Positions 1 through 5,571 of a DNA stretch of 6,377 nucleotides are shown here, one piece after another. The position numbers and the translations under genes were made by a program. Within the stretch, counting starts at the first letter, position 1. The number at the start of each line of letters is the position of its first letter. The notes beneath the pieces are model-generated. The model saw only the letters and a program-made list of their open reading frames with translations. It ran no database searches and was not told where the DNA came from. The stretch is from Bacteriovoracaceae bacterium. Its GTDB lineage: Bacteria > Bdellovibrionota > UBA1018. The stretch covers positions 1 through 6,377 of the forward strand of contig CANMSW010000139.1 of NCBI GenBank assembly GCA_947500275.1. Direction: 5' to 3'.

Positions 1-50
1 GGATCTGTAATCTCACTCCCAACGTCAAAATCAATTTACTCGTTAGATCT

Positions 51-82
51 TTGACGGTGAGGCGTAGAAAAAGCGATATATT
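51..82 (+). promoter_or_regulatory. weak sigma70-like promoter candidate
   Basis: TTGACG (51-56) matches the -35 consensus at five of six bases, and TATATT (77-82) matches the -10 consensus at five of six. The spacer is 20 bases, longer than the usual 16-18, so the pair is not a good promoter as it stands. It lies in the AT-richer stretch before the first gene, the only place in the window with room for a promoter ahead of the whole gene row. A small dyad, GCGA-TATAT-TCGC (73-85), overlaps the -10 box. The same bases could be chance, and the true promoter may lie left of the window. Confidence 0.25.
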
Positions 83-110
83 CGCAAAAACTTTTCGTTG
101 AAGAATTTGA

Positions 111-146
111 CCCATCCTCGCGCATTTGGTTCCATAGAAGGATGGG
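111..146 (+). promoter_or_regulatory. inverted repeat enclosing the start codon of the transpeptidase gene
   Basis: CCCATCCT (111-118) is the exact reverse complement of AGGATGGG (139-146), with 20 bases between the arms. The right arm contains the ATG at 142-144 and the end of AGAAGG (136-141), the only Shine-Dalgarno-like sequence nearby. In mRNA the stem would hide the start codon. The repeat is plainly seen; a regulatory role is inferred. An 8-base inverted repeat with a loop this long is expected a few times by chance in 6 kb, so the position rather than the length makes it notable. Confidence 0.4.
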
Positions 147-1497
147 GCAATCCGGTTTTAAACCGCCTCTGCTAAAAACAGAGCGCCGAAAGTATCAGTT
201 TCTTTTCTCAGTCGTCGCAATCACGGCCGTCACCGGCACGAGCTGGGGCCTTCTTGCGGGCGGTGCCGCGAGGTCGGTGGGCTTTGGGCCGGCTGAAAAA
301 GACTCGGGTTTGCGCCAAGAAATTCAGAAAATCATTCGTCCTTCACTCAAAGAAGCCAAGAGTGGACTCCCGACTGAGATTCGTCTGCCTTCCGGTCGCT
401 CCGGGGCGAGCGAGGGAGGACAGATCGATCGGCTTGTGCTCCAATATACATTAGATCCTGACCTTCAGGGCACCATGGAGCGGCTATTCAAACAATATAA
501 CCCGGACTATGGCGCTTTCGCCGCGATCGACCCTGATACGGGCGCTGTTCTGGCGATGGTGAGTCATTCGGCCGATCCTAAAATTAAGGAAAACCTCGCT
601 ATTCGAGCCACTTTTCCGTCAGCTTCGATCTTCAAAGTGGTGACCGCGGCTGCCGCTCTCTCGAAGGGGGGGCTGTCGCCCGAGTCCGTCATCTCGTTTA
701 CGGGTGCGAATCATACACTCTACAAATCACAGATACTGAAGAACGAGACGTCTAAGCGTTGGACTCGGCACATGACGTTAAAAGAGGCCTTCGGACGATC
801 CGTGAATACCGTCTTCGGACGTCTGGGCGCCCACCGCCTGGGCGCGGTGCCTTTACGCGACTTTGCGGACCGTTTCGGATTCGATCAAAAGCTAGGAACT
901 GACATCCCGATCGAAAATGGCCACGCCGAGATTCAGAATGATGCGTGGGAATTGGCAGAGGCCGCCTCCGGGTTCACCCAAGATAATACCATGAGCCCGG
1001 TTCAAGGGGCGCTGATCGCAGCAGTGGTGGCAAACGGCGGAAAAATGATGGAGCCCTATTTGATCGCGAGCGCGCACAAGCTCGATGGGACCCCAGTCTA
1101 CACCGCGCAGCCTCAAGTGATTCGGCAAGCGATTGATGACAAAACGGCTGATGGGATGAAGACGCTGATGCGTTCGACCATCACCCAAGGGACCTCTCGA
1201 AAAACATTCCGCGGATTTGCTCGCGGAGTTTTTAAGGTCACCGAAGTAGGTGGCAAGACGGGCTCTCTGACCGGCGATAACCCCAAAGGGAAAGTCGATT
1301 GGTTCGTCGGTTATGCTGATCATCGAGGAAAGCGAATCGCAGTGGCGGCCCTGACGATCAATGAAAAGCTGTGGAGAGTGAAATCCTCCTGGCTTGCTCG
1401 GCGCTCGATGGAAACTTATATAAAGAGTCAACTTCAACAGGCCTCGGTTCTCTCTTCTGAGTTAGATCGCCAAGGCTCGGCCGTTGTCAGACGCTAA
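142..1497 (+). CDS. membrane-anchored penicillin-binding transpeptidase, stand-alone domain
   Basis: This 451-residue protein is a serine DD-peptidase of the penicillin-binding family, probably cross-linking or trimming peptidoglycan stem peptides in the periplasm. A basic N-terminus is followed by one hydrophobic segment (about 20-41) that should act as membrane anchor or uncleaved signal. A poorly conserved linker runs to about residue 95. The transpeptidase domain then starts with a YTLDPDLQ motif (102-109) and a DPDTGAVLAMV strand. The three active-site motifs are present: SIFK (Ser162, Lys165), SVN (220-222) and KTG (372-374). There is no GT51 glycosyltransferase domain, so it is not a class A PBP. 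It also lacks the RGxIxDRNG-type dimerisation module seen in the FtsI of this window. Class D beta-lactamases share the motif set but are shorter, so a transpeptidase or carboxypeptidase is more likely. ATG 142 is the only ATG, GTG or TTG start in its open frame before the hydrophobic segment. AGAAGG abuts it with no spacer, which is unusual. dtd follows after 14 bases, so the two are probably co-transcribed. Confidence 0.88.
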   Translation: MGQSGFKPPLLKTERRKYQFLFSVVAITAVTGTSWGLLAGGAARSVGFGPAEKDSGLRQEIQKIIRPSLKEAKSGLPTEIRLPSGRSGASEGGQIDRLVLQYTLDPDLQGTMERLFKQYNPDYGAFAAIDPDTGAVLAMVSHSADPKIKENLAIRATFPSASIFKVVTAAAALSKGGLSPESVISFTGANHTLYKSQILKNETSKRWTRHMTLKEAFGRSVNTVFGRLGAHRLGAVPLRDFADRFGFDQKLGTDIPIENGHAEIQNDAWELAEAASGFTQDNTMSPVQGALIAAVVANGGKMMEPYLIASAHKLDGTPVYTAQPQVIRQAIDDKTADGMKTLMRSTITQGTSRKTFRGFARGVFKVTEVGGKTGSLTGDNPKGKVDWFVGYADHRGKRIAVAALTINEKLWRVKSSWLARRSMETYIKSQLQQASVLSSELDRQGSAVVRR

Positions 1498-1511
1498 AGG
1501 TTCCTCTCGGC

Positions 1512-1988
1512 ATGCGGGCACTCATTCAGCGGGTTAAGCAAGCCAGAGTACAAGTCGGGGATGAGACGGTAGGCGAGATCGGCCAAGGAATCCTGACCTT
1601 TCTGGGAATCGGGCAGAGCGATACTTTCGAACAAGTGGATTGGATGATTCGCAAGATCCTCGCTCTTCGTATTTTCGAAGATACTGAGGGGAAGATGAAC
1701 CGTTCTCTGCGCGATGTGAGCGGCGCCCATTTGATCGTGAGTCAATTCACGCTTTACGGGGACTGCTCCCAGGGGAATCGGCCCGGATTCTCGGAAGCCG
1801 CGCGTCCAGAGCGCGCGCGTGAACTTTATGAGTATGCCTTGAAACTCAGTCGGGAGGCCGGAGTGCAAACGGCAGGTGGAAAGTTTCAGGCAGATATGCA
1901 AGTGGAGTTGATTAACGACGGGCCTGTCACTTTTTGGCTAGAGACTCCGCCTCCTCGGAAACCGCCGGATTCAATGGTTCATCCATGA
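1512..1988 (+). CDS. dtd: D-aminoacyl-tRNA deacylase
   Basis: Dtd hydrolyses D-aminoacyl-tRNA (and glycyl-tRNA-Ala in known homologues), keeping D-amino acids out of translation in the cytoplasm. The whole family pattern is visible: MRALIQRV at the N-terminus, a GEIGQGILTFLGI strand, RIFEDTEGKMN (53-63), the SQFTL motif (77-81), NRPGFSEAARPERA, and NDGPVTFWL (135-143) with the Gly-Pro pair that in known structures reaches into the partner's active site in the dimer. At 158 residues it is slightly longer than the usual 145-150. The excess is a Pro-rich tail after FWLETPP. AAGG (1497-1500) lies 11 bases before the ATG and overlaps the stop codon of the preceding gene. The TGA stop overlaps the rsmH ATG, which suggests translational coupling. 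Dtd is not a standard dcw member, but a link with wall synthesis, which maintains D-Ala and D-Glu pools, is plausible inference. Confidence 0.96.
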   Translation: MRALIQRVKQARVQVGDETVGEIGQGILTFLGIGQSDTFEQVDWMIRKILALRIFEDTEGKMNRSLRDVSGAHLIVSQFTLYGDCSQGNRPGFSEAARPERARELYEYALKLSREAGVQTAGGKFQADMQVELINDGPVTFWLETPPPRKPPDSMVHP

Positions 1989-3001
1989 GCATCACTCCTC
2001 TTGCCTCCTCGCTGAAGTCTGAAACGACCGTTCATGTTCCGATCATGGTCGCGCCGATCGTCCAGTGTTTGACTGAAGCGCTCCCGGCTCTCTTGCTTCA
2101 GAGCGGAGAGCAAAAGCTCTGGTTGGTCGACTGCACGCTGGGCGGGGGCGGTCACACTTCGGCGATCTTAGCGGCACTCCACCAGAAAACCGAACTTCAG
2201 GGGCGTGTCGGGATTCTTGGCATCGATCAAGATGAAAGGGCCCTCGAAAGGGCAAAAGTTAGATTTTCGAGCGAGATCGAGTCAGGTGAGATCGAGCTCT
2301 TCCATGGACGCTTTAGTGAAATAGAAGACCTTGTTCGCTCCCGTCCCTGTGTCGGACTTCTGGCCGACTTTGGATTTTCAAGCGACCAGATCGAGAATCC
2401 CGAGCGAGGCCTCAGCTTTCGTGCCGATGGCCCTCTTGATATGCGTTTAGACCCGACCCGGGGACAAAGCGCACGAACCTGGCTCCTGAAGGCGCGAGAA
2501 AGTGAGATCGAGCAAGTTTTGCGGGAGTTCGGCGAGGAGCGCTTCTCGAAGCGAATCGCCGCTGCCATCGTCGATCGACGCCGAAAAGAGGGGATGCCGG
2601 AAACCGCCAAGGGTTTTGCAGACTTCATTTCGGGCTTGATGCCGGCAGCGACCCGTTATGGGCGCATTCATCCTGCGACGCGGGTTTTTCAAGCCATTCG
2701 AATCCAGGTCAACGACGAGCTGGGCGAGATCGAGCGACTCCTGAAAGAAGTACTTCCTCAACTCAGACCTGGAGCGCGGGTCGCCCTGATGAGTTTCCAC
2801 TCGTTAGAGGACCGTCTCGTTAAAATTGCACTGAAGGATCGCGAGGGGCTCTTCGTTCCGTTGACGAAAAAGCCCATTGAGGCGGATGATTTAGAAGTAT
2901 CAAGGAATCCCCGCTCCCGAAGCGCAAAGCTGCGCTTGGCCGAGCGGCGGTCCGACGAAGCGGGAAAAAGTCGAGATGGAGAGATCGACCCGGACGTCTG
3001 A
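1985..3001 (+). CDS. rsmH: 16S rRNA (cytosine(1402)-N4)-methyltransferase
   Basis: RsmH (MraW) uses S-adenosylmethionine to methylate N4 of C1402 in 16S rRNA, tuning the ribosomal P site. Residues are counted from the ATG at 1985 (338 residues). The opening HVPIMV (17-22) corresponds to the family's HxPVLL start. DCTLGGGGHT (49-58) is the SAM-binding loop and GIDQDERAL follows it. DFGFSSDQ (128-135) replaces the more common DLGVSSPQ. Further matches are RGLSF, DGPLDMRLDPTRGQSA (148-163), FGEERFSKRIA, HPATRVFQAIRI (229-240), FHSLEDRLVK (271-280) and the final NPRSRSAKLRLAER. The frame is open upstream to a TTG at 1934, but ATG 1985 overlaps the dtd stop as ATGA and gives the normal family N-terminus, so I choose it. 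No strong Shine-Dalgarno precedes it, consistent with coupling to dtd. The last 17 residues or so are a charged tail of no known role. Confidence 0.97.
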   Translation: MSITPLASSLKSETTVHVPIMVAPIVQCLTEALPALLLQSGEQKLWLVDCTLGGGGHTSAILAALHQKTELQGRVGILGIDQDERALERAKVRFSSEIESGEIELFHGRFSEIEDLVRSRPCVGLLADFGFSSDQIENPERGLSFRADGPLDMRLDPTRGQSARTWLLKARESEIEQVLREFGEERFSKRIAAAIVDRRRKEGMPETAKGFADFISGLMPAATRYGRIHPATRVFQAIRIQVNDELGEIERLLKEVLPQLRPGARVALMSFHSLEDRLVKIALKDREGLFVPLTKKPIEADDLEVSRNPRSRSAKLRLAERRSDEAGKSRDGEIDPDV

Positions 3002-3018
3002 CCTCCTAAAGGCGCGGA

Positions 3019-3039
3019 GCTCTCGTAGGATGCGAGAGC
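3019..3039 (+). promoter_or_regulatory. hairpin in the rsmH-ftsL gap, just before the ftsL ribosome binding site
   Basis: GCTCTCG (3019-3025) and CGAGAGC (3033-3039) are exact reverse complements with a seven-base loop, TAGGATG. No T-run follows, so it is not an intrinsic terminator. The stem ends five bases before the GGAGGT at 3044-3049. It could keep the site exposed, insulate ftsL from ribosomes leaving rsmH, or mark an RNA-processing point. These roles are inference; a 7-base stem can also arise by chance. Confidence 0.35.
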
Positions 3040-3043
3040 CACT

Positions 3044-3055
3044 GGAGGTAATGTG
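3044..3055 (+). promoter_or_regulatory. ftsL ribosome binding site and GTG start with short spacing
   Basis: GGAGGT (3044-3049) is the best Shine-Dalgarno sequence in the window. Only three bases separate it from the GTG at 3053. An ATG at 3051 overlaps the GTG but opens a different frame that does not encode FtsL. The FtsL frame is closed upstream by TAG at 3026-3028. No other ATG, GTG or TTG occurs before the membrane segment, so GTG 3053 is the only workable start. A strong site, tight spacing and a weak start codon together suggest tuned, low output. Confidence 0.6.
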
Positions 3056-3397
3056 CGGCAGCAACAGCTTGGGTCTCTTGCGAAACAATCTACTGGAAAT
3101 GCGAATCGTAAGGCTCACACCGAAACTCGGGGCTCTTCTCAGCGCGCCTTTCCACTTGGGTTCATTCCCTTGGCCGCAATCATGGCGATTGGGACCGTCT
3201 GGTTGAGATTGACGATCGTCGATACCACTTACGCGATTCATCAACTCGAAGAGACCACGCGCGCGCTTCGCCAGGAAAAGGCGAAAACCGAACTCAAGCT
3301 TGCGACTCAGAAATCTCCACGACGCTTAGAGCAGTTGGCGAGGACTAAGTTCAATTTGGCTCCTCCCCGTACTGATCAAGTGATCTACCTTCGTTGA
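3053..3397 (+). CDS. ftsL: cell division protein FtsL
   Basis: This 114-residue bitopic membrane protein has the FtsL layout. A basic, polar cytoplasmic N-terminus (1-33) is followed by one membrane segment (about 34-53, GFIPLAAIMAIGTVW core). A heptad-like helix rich in Glu, Lys, Leu and Arg (about 56-90) probably forms the coiled coil with FtsB. The C-terminal motif SPRRLEQLARTKFNLAPPRTDQVIYL resembles the family's end. FtsL sequences are poorly conserved, so the call rests on this architecture, on size, and on position between rsmH and ftsI, where ftsL is found in most dcw clusters. In the divisome, FtsL with FtsB and FtsQ activates the FtsW-FtsI synthase. ftsI starts 22 bases after its stop. 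Confidence 0.9.
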   Translation: MRQQQLGSLAKQSTGNANRKAHTETRGSSQRAFPLGFIPLAAIMAIGTVWLRLTIVDTTYAIHQLEETTRALRQEKAKTELKLATQKSPRRLEQLARTKFNLAPPRTDQVIYLR

Positions 3398-3419
3398 AAT
3401 TCGGACAGGAATCGACTCC

Positions 3420-5534
3420 ATGAAGAATCGGCTCGTCGCTTTGATGGCTTTTGTCACGTTAATCGCAGGTGCAGTGATCGCGCGCGCTGTAGCGATTCAA
3501 GTGATCCATGACGAGCGTTTGGAGCGAATGGCACGGCGCCAGTTCAATTCGCGGGTTCTACTCACCCCACGAAGAGGGATGATTTCGGATCGAAACGGCG
3601 AGCCACTCGCCGTTAACGTGGATGTTCAAAGCTTGGCAGCGAATCCGACCAAGATCACGAATCGCCGTACCCTCGCGCGCCTGATGTCGAAGGCTTTAGA
3701 AGTACCTTACGAGAAATTGGCCGAAAAATTGGCTAGCAAAAAAGAGTTCATTTGGGTCAAGCGGCACATGACAGATGCCGACCTGATGCGGCTCAAAAAG
3801 TGGAATATCTTGAGCGCAAATGACGAACTCAGCCCCGGATTATGGATGGTTCGCGAAAGCCGTCGCAGTTACCCGCACACCGAGTTGGCTTCCCAAGTGC
3901 TCGGCACGGTCAATCTAGATTCCCAGGGAATCGAGGGGGTTGAGCTCTGGAAGGAGAGTGCCCTGAAGGGAAAAGTCGCGAGCGTTTCGGCTATCCGCGA
4001 CGGATTAGGGCGACCGACTTTCATGGACGCGGATGCGGCGAAAGAAGTCGAGGACGGCTCGTCCATTCAACTCACTTTAGATGCAACTCTCCAATACGCA
4101 GTCGAACAGGAGCTCAAGAACTCCGTCACCCGCCACGGAGCCGTCGGGGGCTCGGTCGTTGTGATGGACTCTGTCAGCGGAGAAATCCTTGCCATGGCCA
4201 ATGAGCCGACCTTCAGCCCGAGTGAGAGTAATCCCTCGGCTGCACGACGCCGAAATCGAGCCCTCACAGATGGCTATGAGCCTGGCTCGATCATGAAGCC
4301 AATCGTCTTGGCAGGGGCGTTGATGAACGGTTGGAAGATCACGGATCGGATCCATGGAGAGAACGGATCTTTTGTCGTTCAAGGACATCGCATTTCGGAG
4401 GCAGAGGCTGACGAAAAATTTGAGTGGATCCCTCTCTCTAAAATGATTCAGGTCTCGAGTAACGTCGTCGCGGCGAAACTTGCACTGAAGCTCGGCGCTG
4501 ACAAACTCAACGGCATCATCCGTAGTTTTGGTTTTGGCCAGAAAAGTGGACTAGGCTTCCCTGGCGAGATTTCCGGAATTATCCCCGCCAAGAAGGATTG
4601 GAAGCCTATCAATGTGGCTAACATCGGTTTTGGCCACGGCGTGCTGGTAACTCCGATTCAAATGCTGCGAGCTTACGCGGCGTTTGCCAATGGAGGTCAC
4701 CTAGTTCAACCCAGAATCATTCGCCAAATCACTCGGGGAGACTCCAATGGCAGGACGCCGGACGAATCCTACGAGTCGTCCTCGTCGGATGCGTCCCTTC
4801 CGCTGACGGCCCAGAGAATTTTGAGCGAACAGACGGTGCGCGAAGCGGTCGAGGCAATGGCGCTTGTGACTGAAGAGGGCGGCACGGGGATCAAAGCGCA
4901 CCTGGAGGGTTATCGTGTTGCCGGAAAGACGGGCACAGCACAGGTAGTAGATCCGAAAACGGGTCGCTATTCCCGGTCGAAATACAATGCTTCGTTCGTT
5001 GGGTTTGCGGTCGGAGTCGAGCCGCGCCTAGTGATTTTTACATCCCTTCAGGAGCCCAAAGGAATCTACTACGCATCTGAAACGGCAGCGCCTTTGTTTC
5101 GAGGCGTCTTACAGGCAGCAGTGAACCGGTTCAGCATCCCCAGTAACCCTGCCTATATCAAATCTGTTCCCGTTGCCCTCGCAGCCCCAACGGCTCCCTC
5201 TCCCGCGCGACTGCCGGTCCAGGAAGAGGCCAAGGAGTTAGAACCAGAAAGACAACCCTTGGACGTGAAAGCTGCGCTCCGTGCAGAGGCTCGGGTTACC
5301 GACTCCCAAGGGGCCTTGTCCCCGGGCGATTCCGAAGTGGCCGACGAAAATGGGAATCGATGGAAAATGCCTGCTCTGGCGGGATTGACCTCGAGGGAAG
5401 CGCTCCGCTTAATGGGTTTGAGTCGATTTAAGCTCGAAATCCGCGGCGACGGCGTGGTCATAAAGCAGACCCCCGATCCCGGTGAGTGGATAGCGAAAGG
5501 TGAGCGCGTTCGAATCGAGCTGGGCGAACCTTGA
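3420..5534 (+). CDS. ftsI: septal peptidoglycan DD-transpeptidase FtsI (PBP3) with C-terminal PASTA domain
   Basis: FtsI is the class B PBP that cross-links septal peptidoglycan, working with the glycosyltransferase FtsW. Domains in the 704 residues: a membrane anchor (about 5-28); a dimerisation/pedestal module opening with RRGMISDRNGEPLA (51-64) and containing SYPHTELASQVLGTVN (150-165); and a transpeptidase domain (about 245-570). Active-site motifs are YEPGSIMKP with Ser290 and Lys293, SSN (346-348) and KTGTAQVVD (503-511). A Pro/Glu/Ala-rich linker (about 575-645) leads to one PASTA domain (about 647-702), in which TPDPGEWIAKGERVRIEL is the typical second half. The protein is longer than the roughly 590-residue E. 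coli FtsI because of the linker and PASTA domain, an arrangement known from delta-group bacteria and from SpoVD and PBP2x relatives. Residues 440-459 form a Ser/Asp/Glu-rich insert encoded by a strong DNA hairpin. AGGA (3407-3410) lies nine bases before the ATG. An alternative label would be SpoVD-like PBP, but the dcw position favours ftsI. Confidence 0.96.
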   Translation: MKNRLVALMAFVTLIAGAVIARAVAIQVIHDERLERMARRQFNSRVLLTPRRGMISDRNGEPLAVNVDVQSLAANPTKITNRRTLARLMSKALEVPYEKLAEKLASKKEFIWVKRHMTDADLMRLKKWNILSANDELSPGLWMVRESRRSYPHTELASQVLGTVNLDSQGIEGVELWKESALKGKVASVSAIRDGLGRPTFMDADAAKEVEDGSSIQLTLDATLQYAVEQELKNSVTRHGAVGGSVVVMDSVSGEILAMANEPTFSPSESNPSAARRRNRALTDGYEPGSIMKPIVLAGALMNGWKITDRIHGENGSFVVQGHRISEAEADEKFEWIPLSKMIQVSSNVVAAKLALKLGADKLNGIIRSFGFGQKSGLGFPGEISGIIPAKKDWKPINVANIGFGHGVLVTPIQMLRAYAAFANGGHLVQPRIIRQITRGDSNGRTPDESYESSSSDASLPLTAQRILSEQTVREAVEAMALVTEEGGTGIKAHLEGYRVAGKTGTAQVVDPKTGRYSRSKYNASFVGFAVGVEPRLVIFTSLQEPKGIYYASETAAPLFRGVLQAAVNRFSIPSNPAYIKSVPVALAAPTAPSPARLPVQEEAKELEPERQPLDVKAALRAEARVTDSQGALSPGDSEVADENGNRWKMPALAGLTSREALRLMGLSRFKLEIRGDGVVIKQTPDPGEWIAKGERVRIELGEP
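4760..4796 (+). repeat. long imperfect palindrome inside ftsI, encoding the Ser-rich insert
   Basis: The 16-base left arm (4760-4775, beginning GGACGAATCC) pairs with the right arm (4781-4796, ending GGATGCGTCC) at 14 of 16 positions around a five-base loop, TCGTC. The mismatches split the stem into runs of five, four and five pairs. A copy of GGACG also lies directly before it (4753-4757). It encodes roughly residues 447-459 of FtsI, the low-complexity TPDESYESSSSDAS segment between two conserved transpeptidase elements. The pairing is directly seen. Whether it is an inserted palindromic element, an RNA structure or codon-driven coincidence is open. Confidence 0.55.
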
Positions 5535-5565
5535 AATCTAGAGCGGATTTCTGACATAGAAATCT
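5533..5565 (+). promoter_or_regulatory. two mutually exclusive hairpins at the ftsI-murE junction
   Basis: GAAATC (5533-5538), GATTTC (5546-5551) and GAAATC (5559-5564) follow one another. The middle copy can pair with the left copy (six pairs, seven-base loop) or, as GATTTCT (5546-5552), with AGAAATC (5558-5564) to give seven pairs, a five-base loop and a possible closing G-U pair at 5545/5565. The left copy overlaps the ftsI stop codon (5532-5534). The right stem ends just before murE, whose ATG lacks a clear Shine-Dalgarno sequence. No T-run follows, so this is not a standard terminator. A switch set by ribosomes ending ftsI is speculation. Confidence 0.35.
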
Positions 5566-5571
5566 CCACAA

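Noticed and set aside
1..54. Open + strand frame reaching a TGA at 52-54, possibly the end of an upstream gene
   Set aside because: Seventeen codons without a recognisable motif are too few to tell a gene end from chance.
43..135. Minus-strand reading frame of 30 residues upstream of the first gene
   Set aside because: It is short, has no clear ribosome binding site, and its peptide resembles nothing I know. It is compatible with chance in AT-richer DNA.
892..1437. 181-codon open frame on the minus strand
   Set aside because: It lies antisense within the transpeptidase domain, whose + strand motifs are unmistakable. Its product is rich in Arg, His, Ser and Pro with no domain pattern, typical of antisense shadow frames.
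1798..1821. GC-rich alternating CGCGCG tracts in dtd that could form a small hairpin
   Set aside because: They encode the conserved AARPERA segment, and the Ala and Arg codons account for the pattern.
1934..1984. TTG at 1934 as an upstream start for rsmH, adding 17 residues
   Set aside because: It lies inside dtd, the added residues are not family-like, and ATG 1985 with the ATGA overlap gives a normal N-terminus.
2273..2734. The 9-mer GAGATCGAG occurring four times in rsmH (2273, 2288, 2504, 2726)
   Set aside because: All four copies are in frame and encode Glu-Ile-Glu with the gene's preferred codons in acidic helices. Spacing is irregular, so codon use explains them better than a repeat element.
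2976..3206. Alternate + strand frame spanning the rsmH end and the ftsL start, as a possible frameshifted ftsL
   Set aside because: The GTG 3053 frame already gives a complete FtsL with membrane segment and coiled coil. The alternate frame ends inside the membrane segment and has no family features.
5309..5320. Near-palindrome CAAGGGGCCTTG in the ftsI linker
   Set aside because: The loop would be only two bases, and the site lies in a Gly/Pro/Ala-rich coding stretch. No terminator-like T-run follows.
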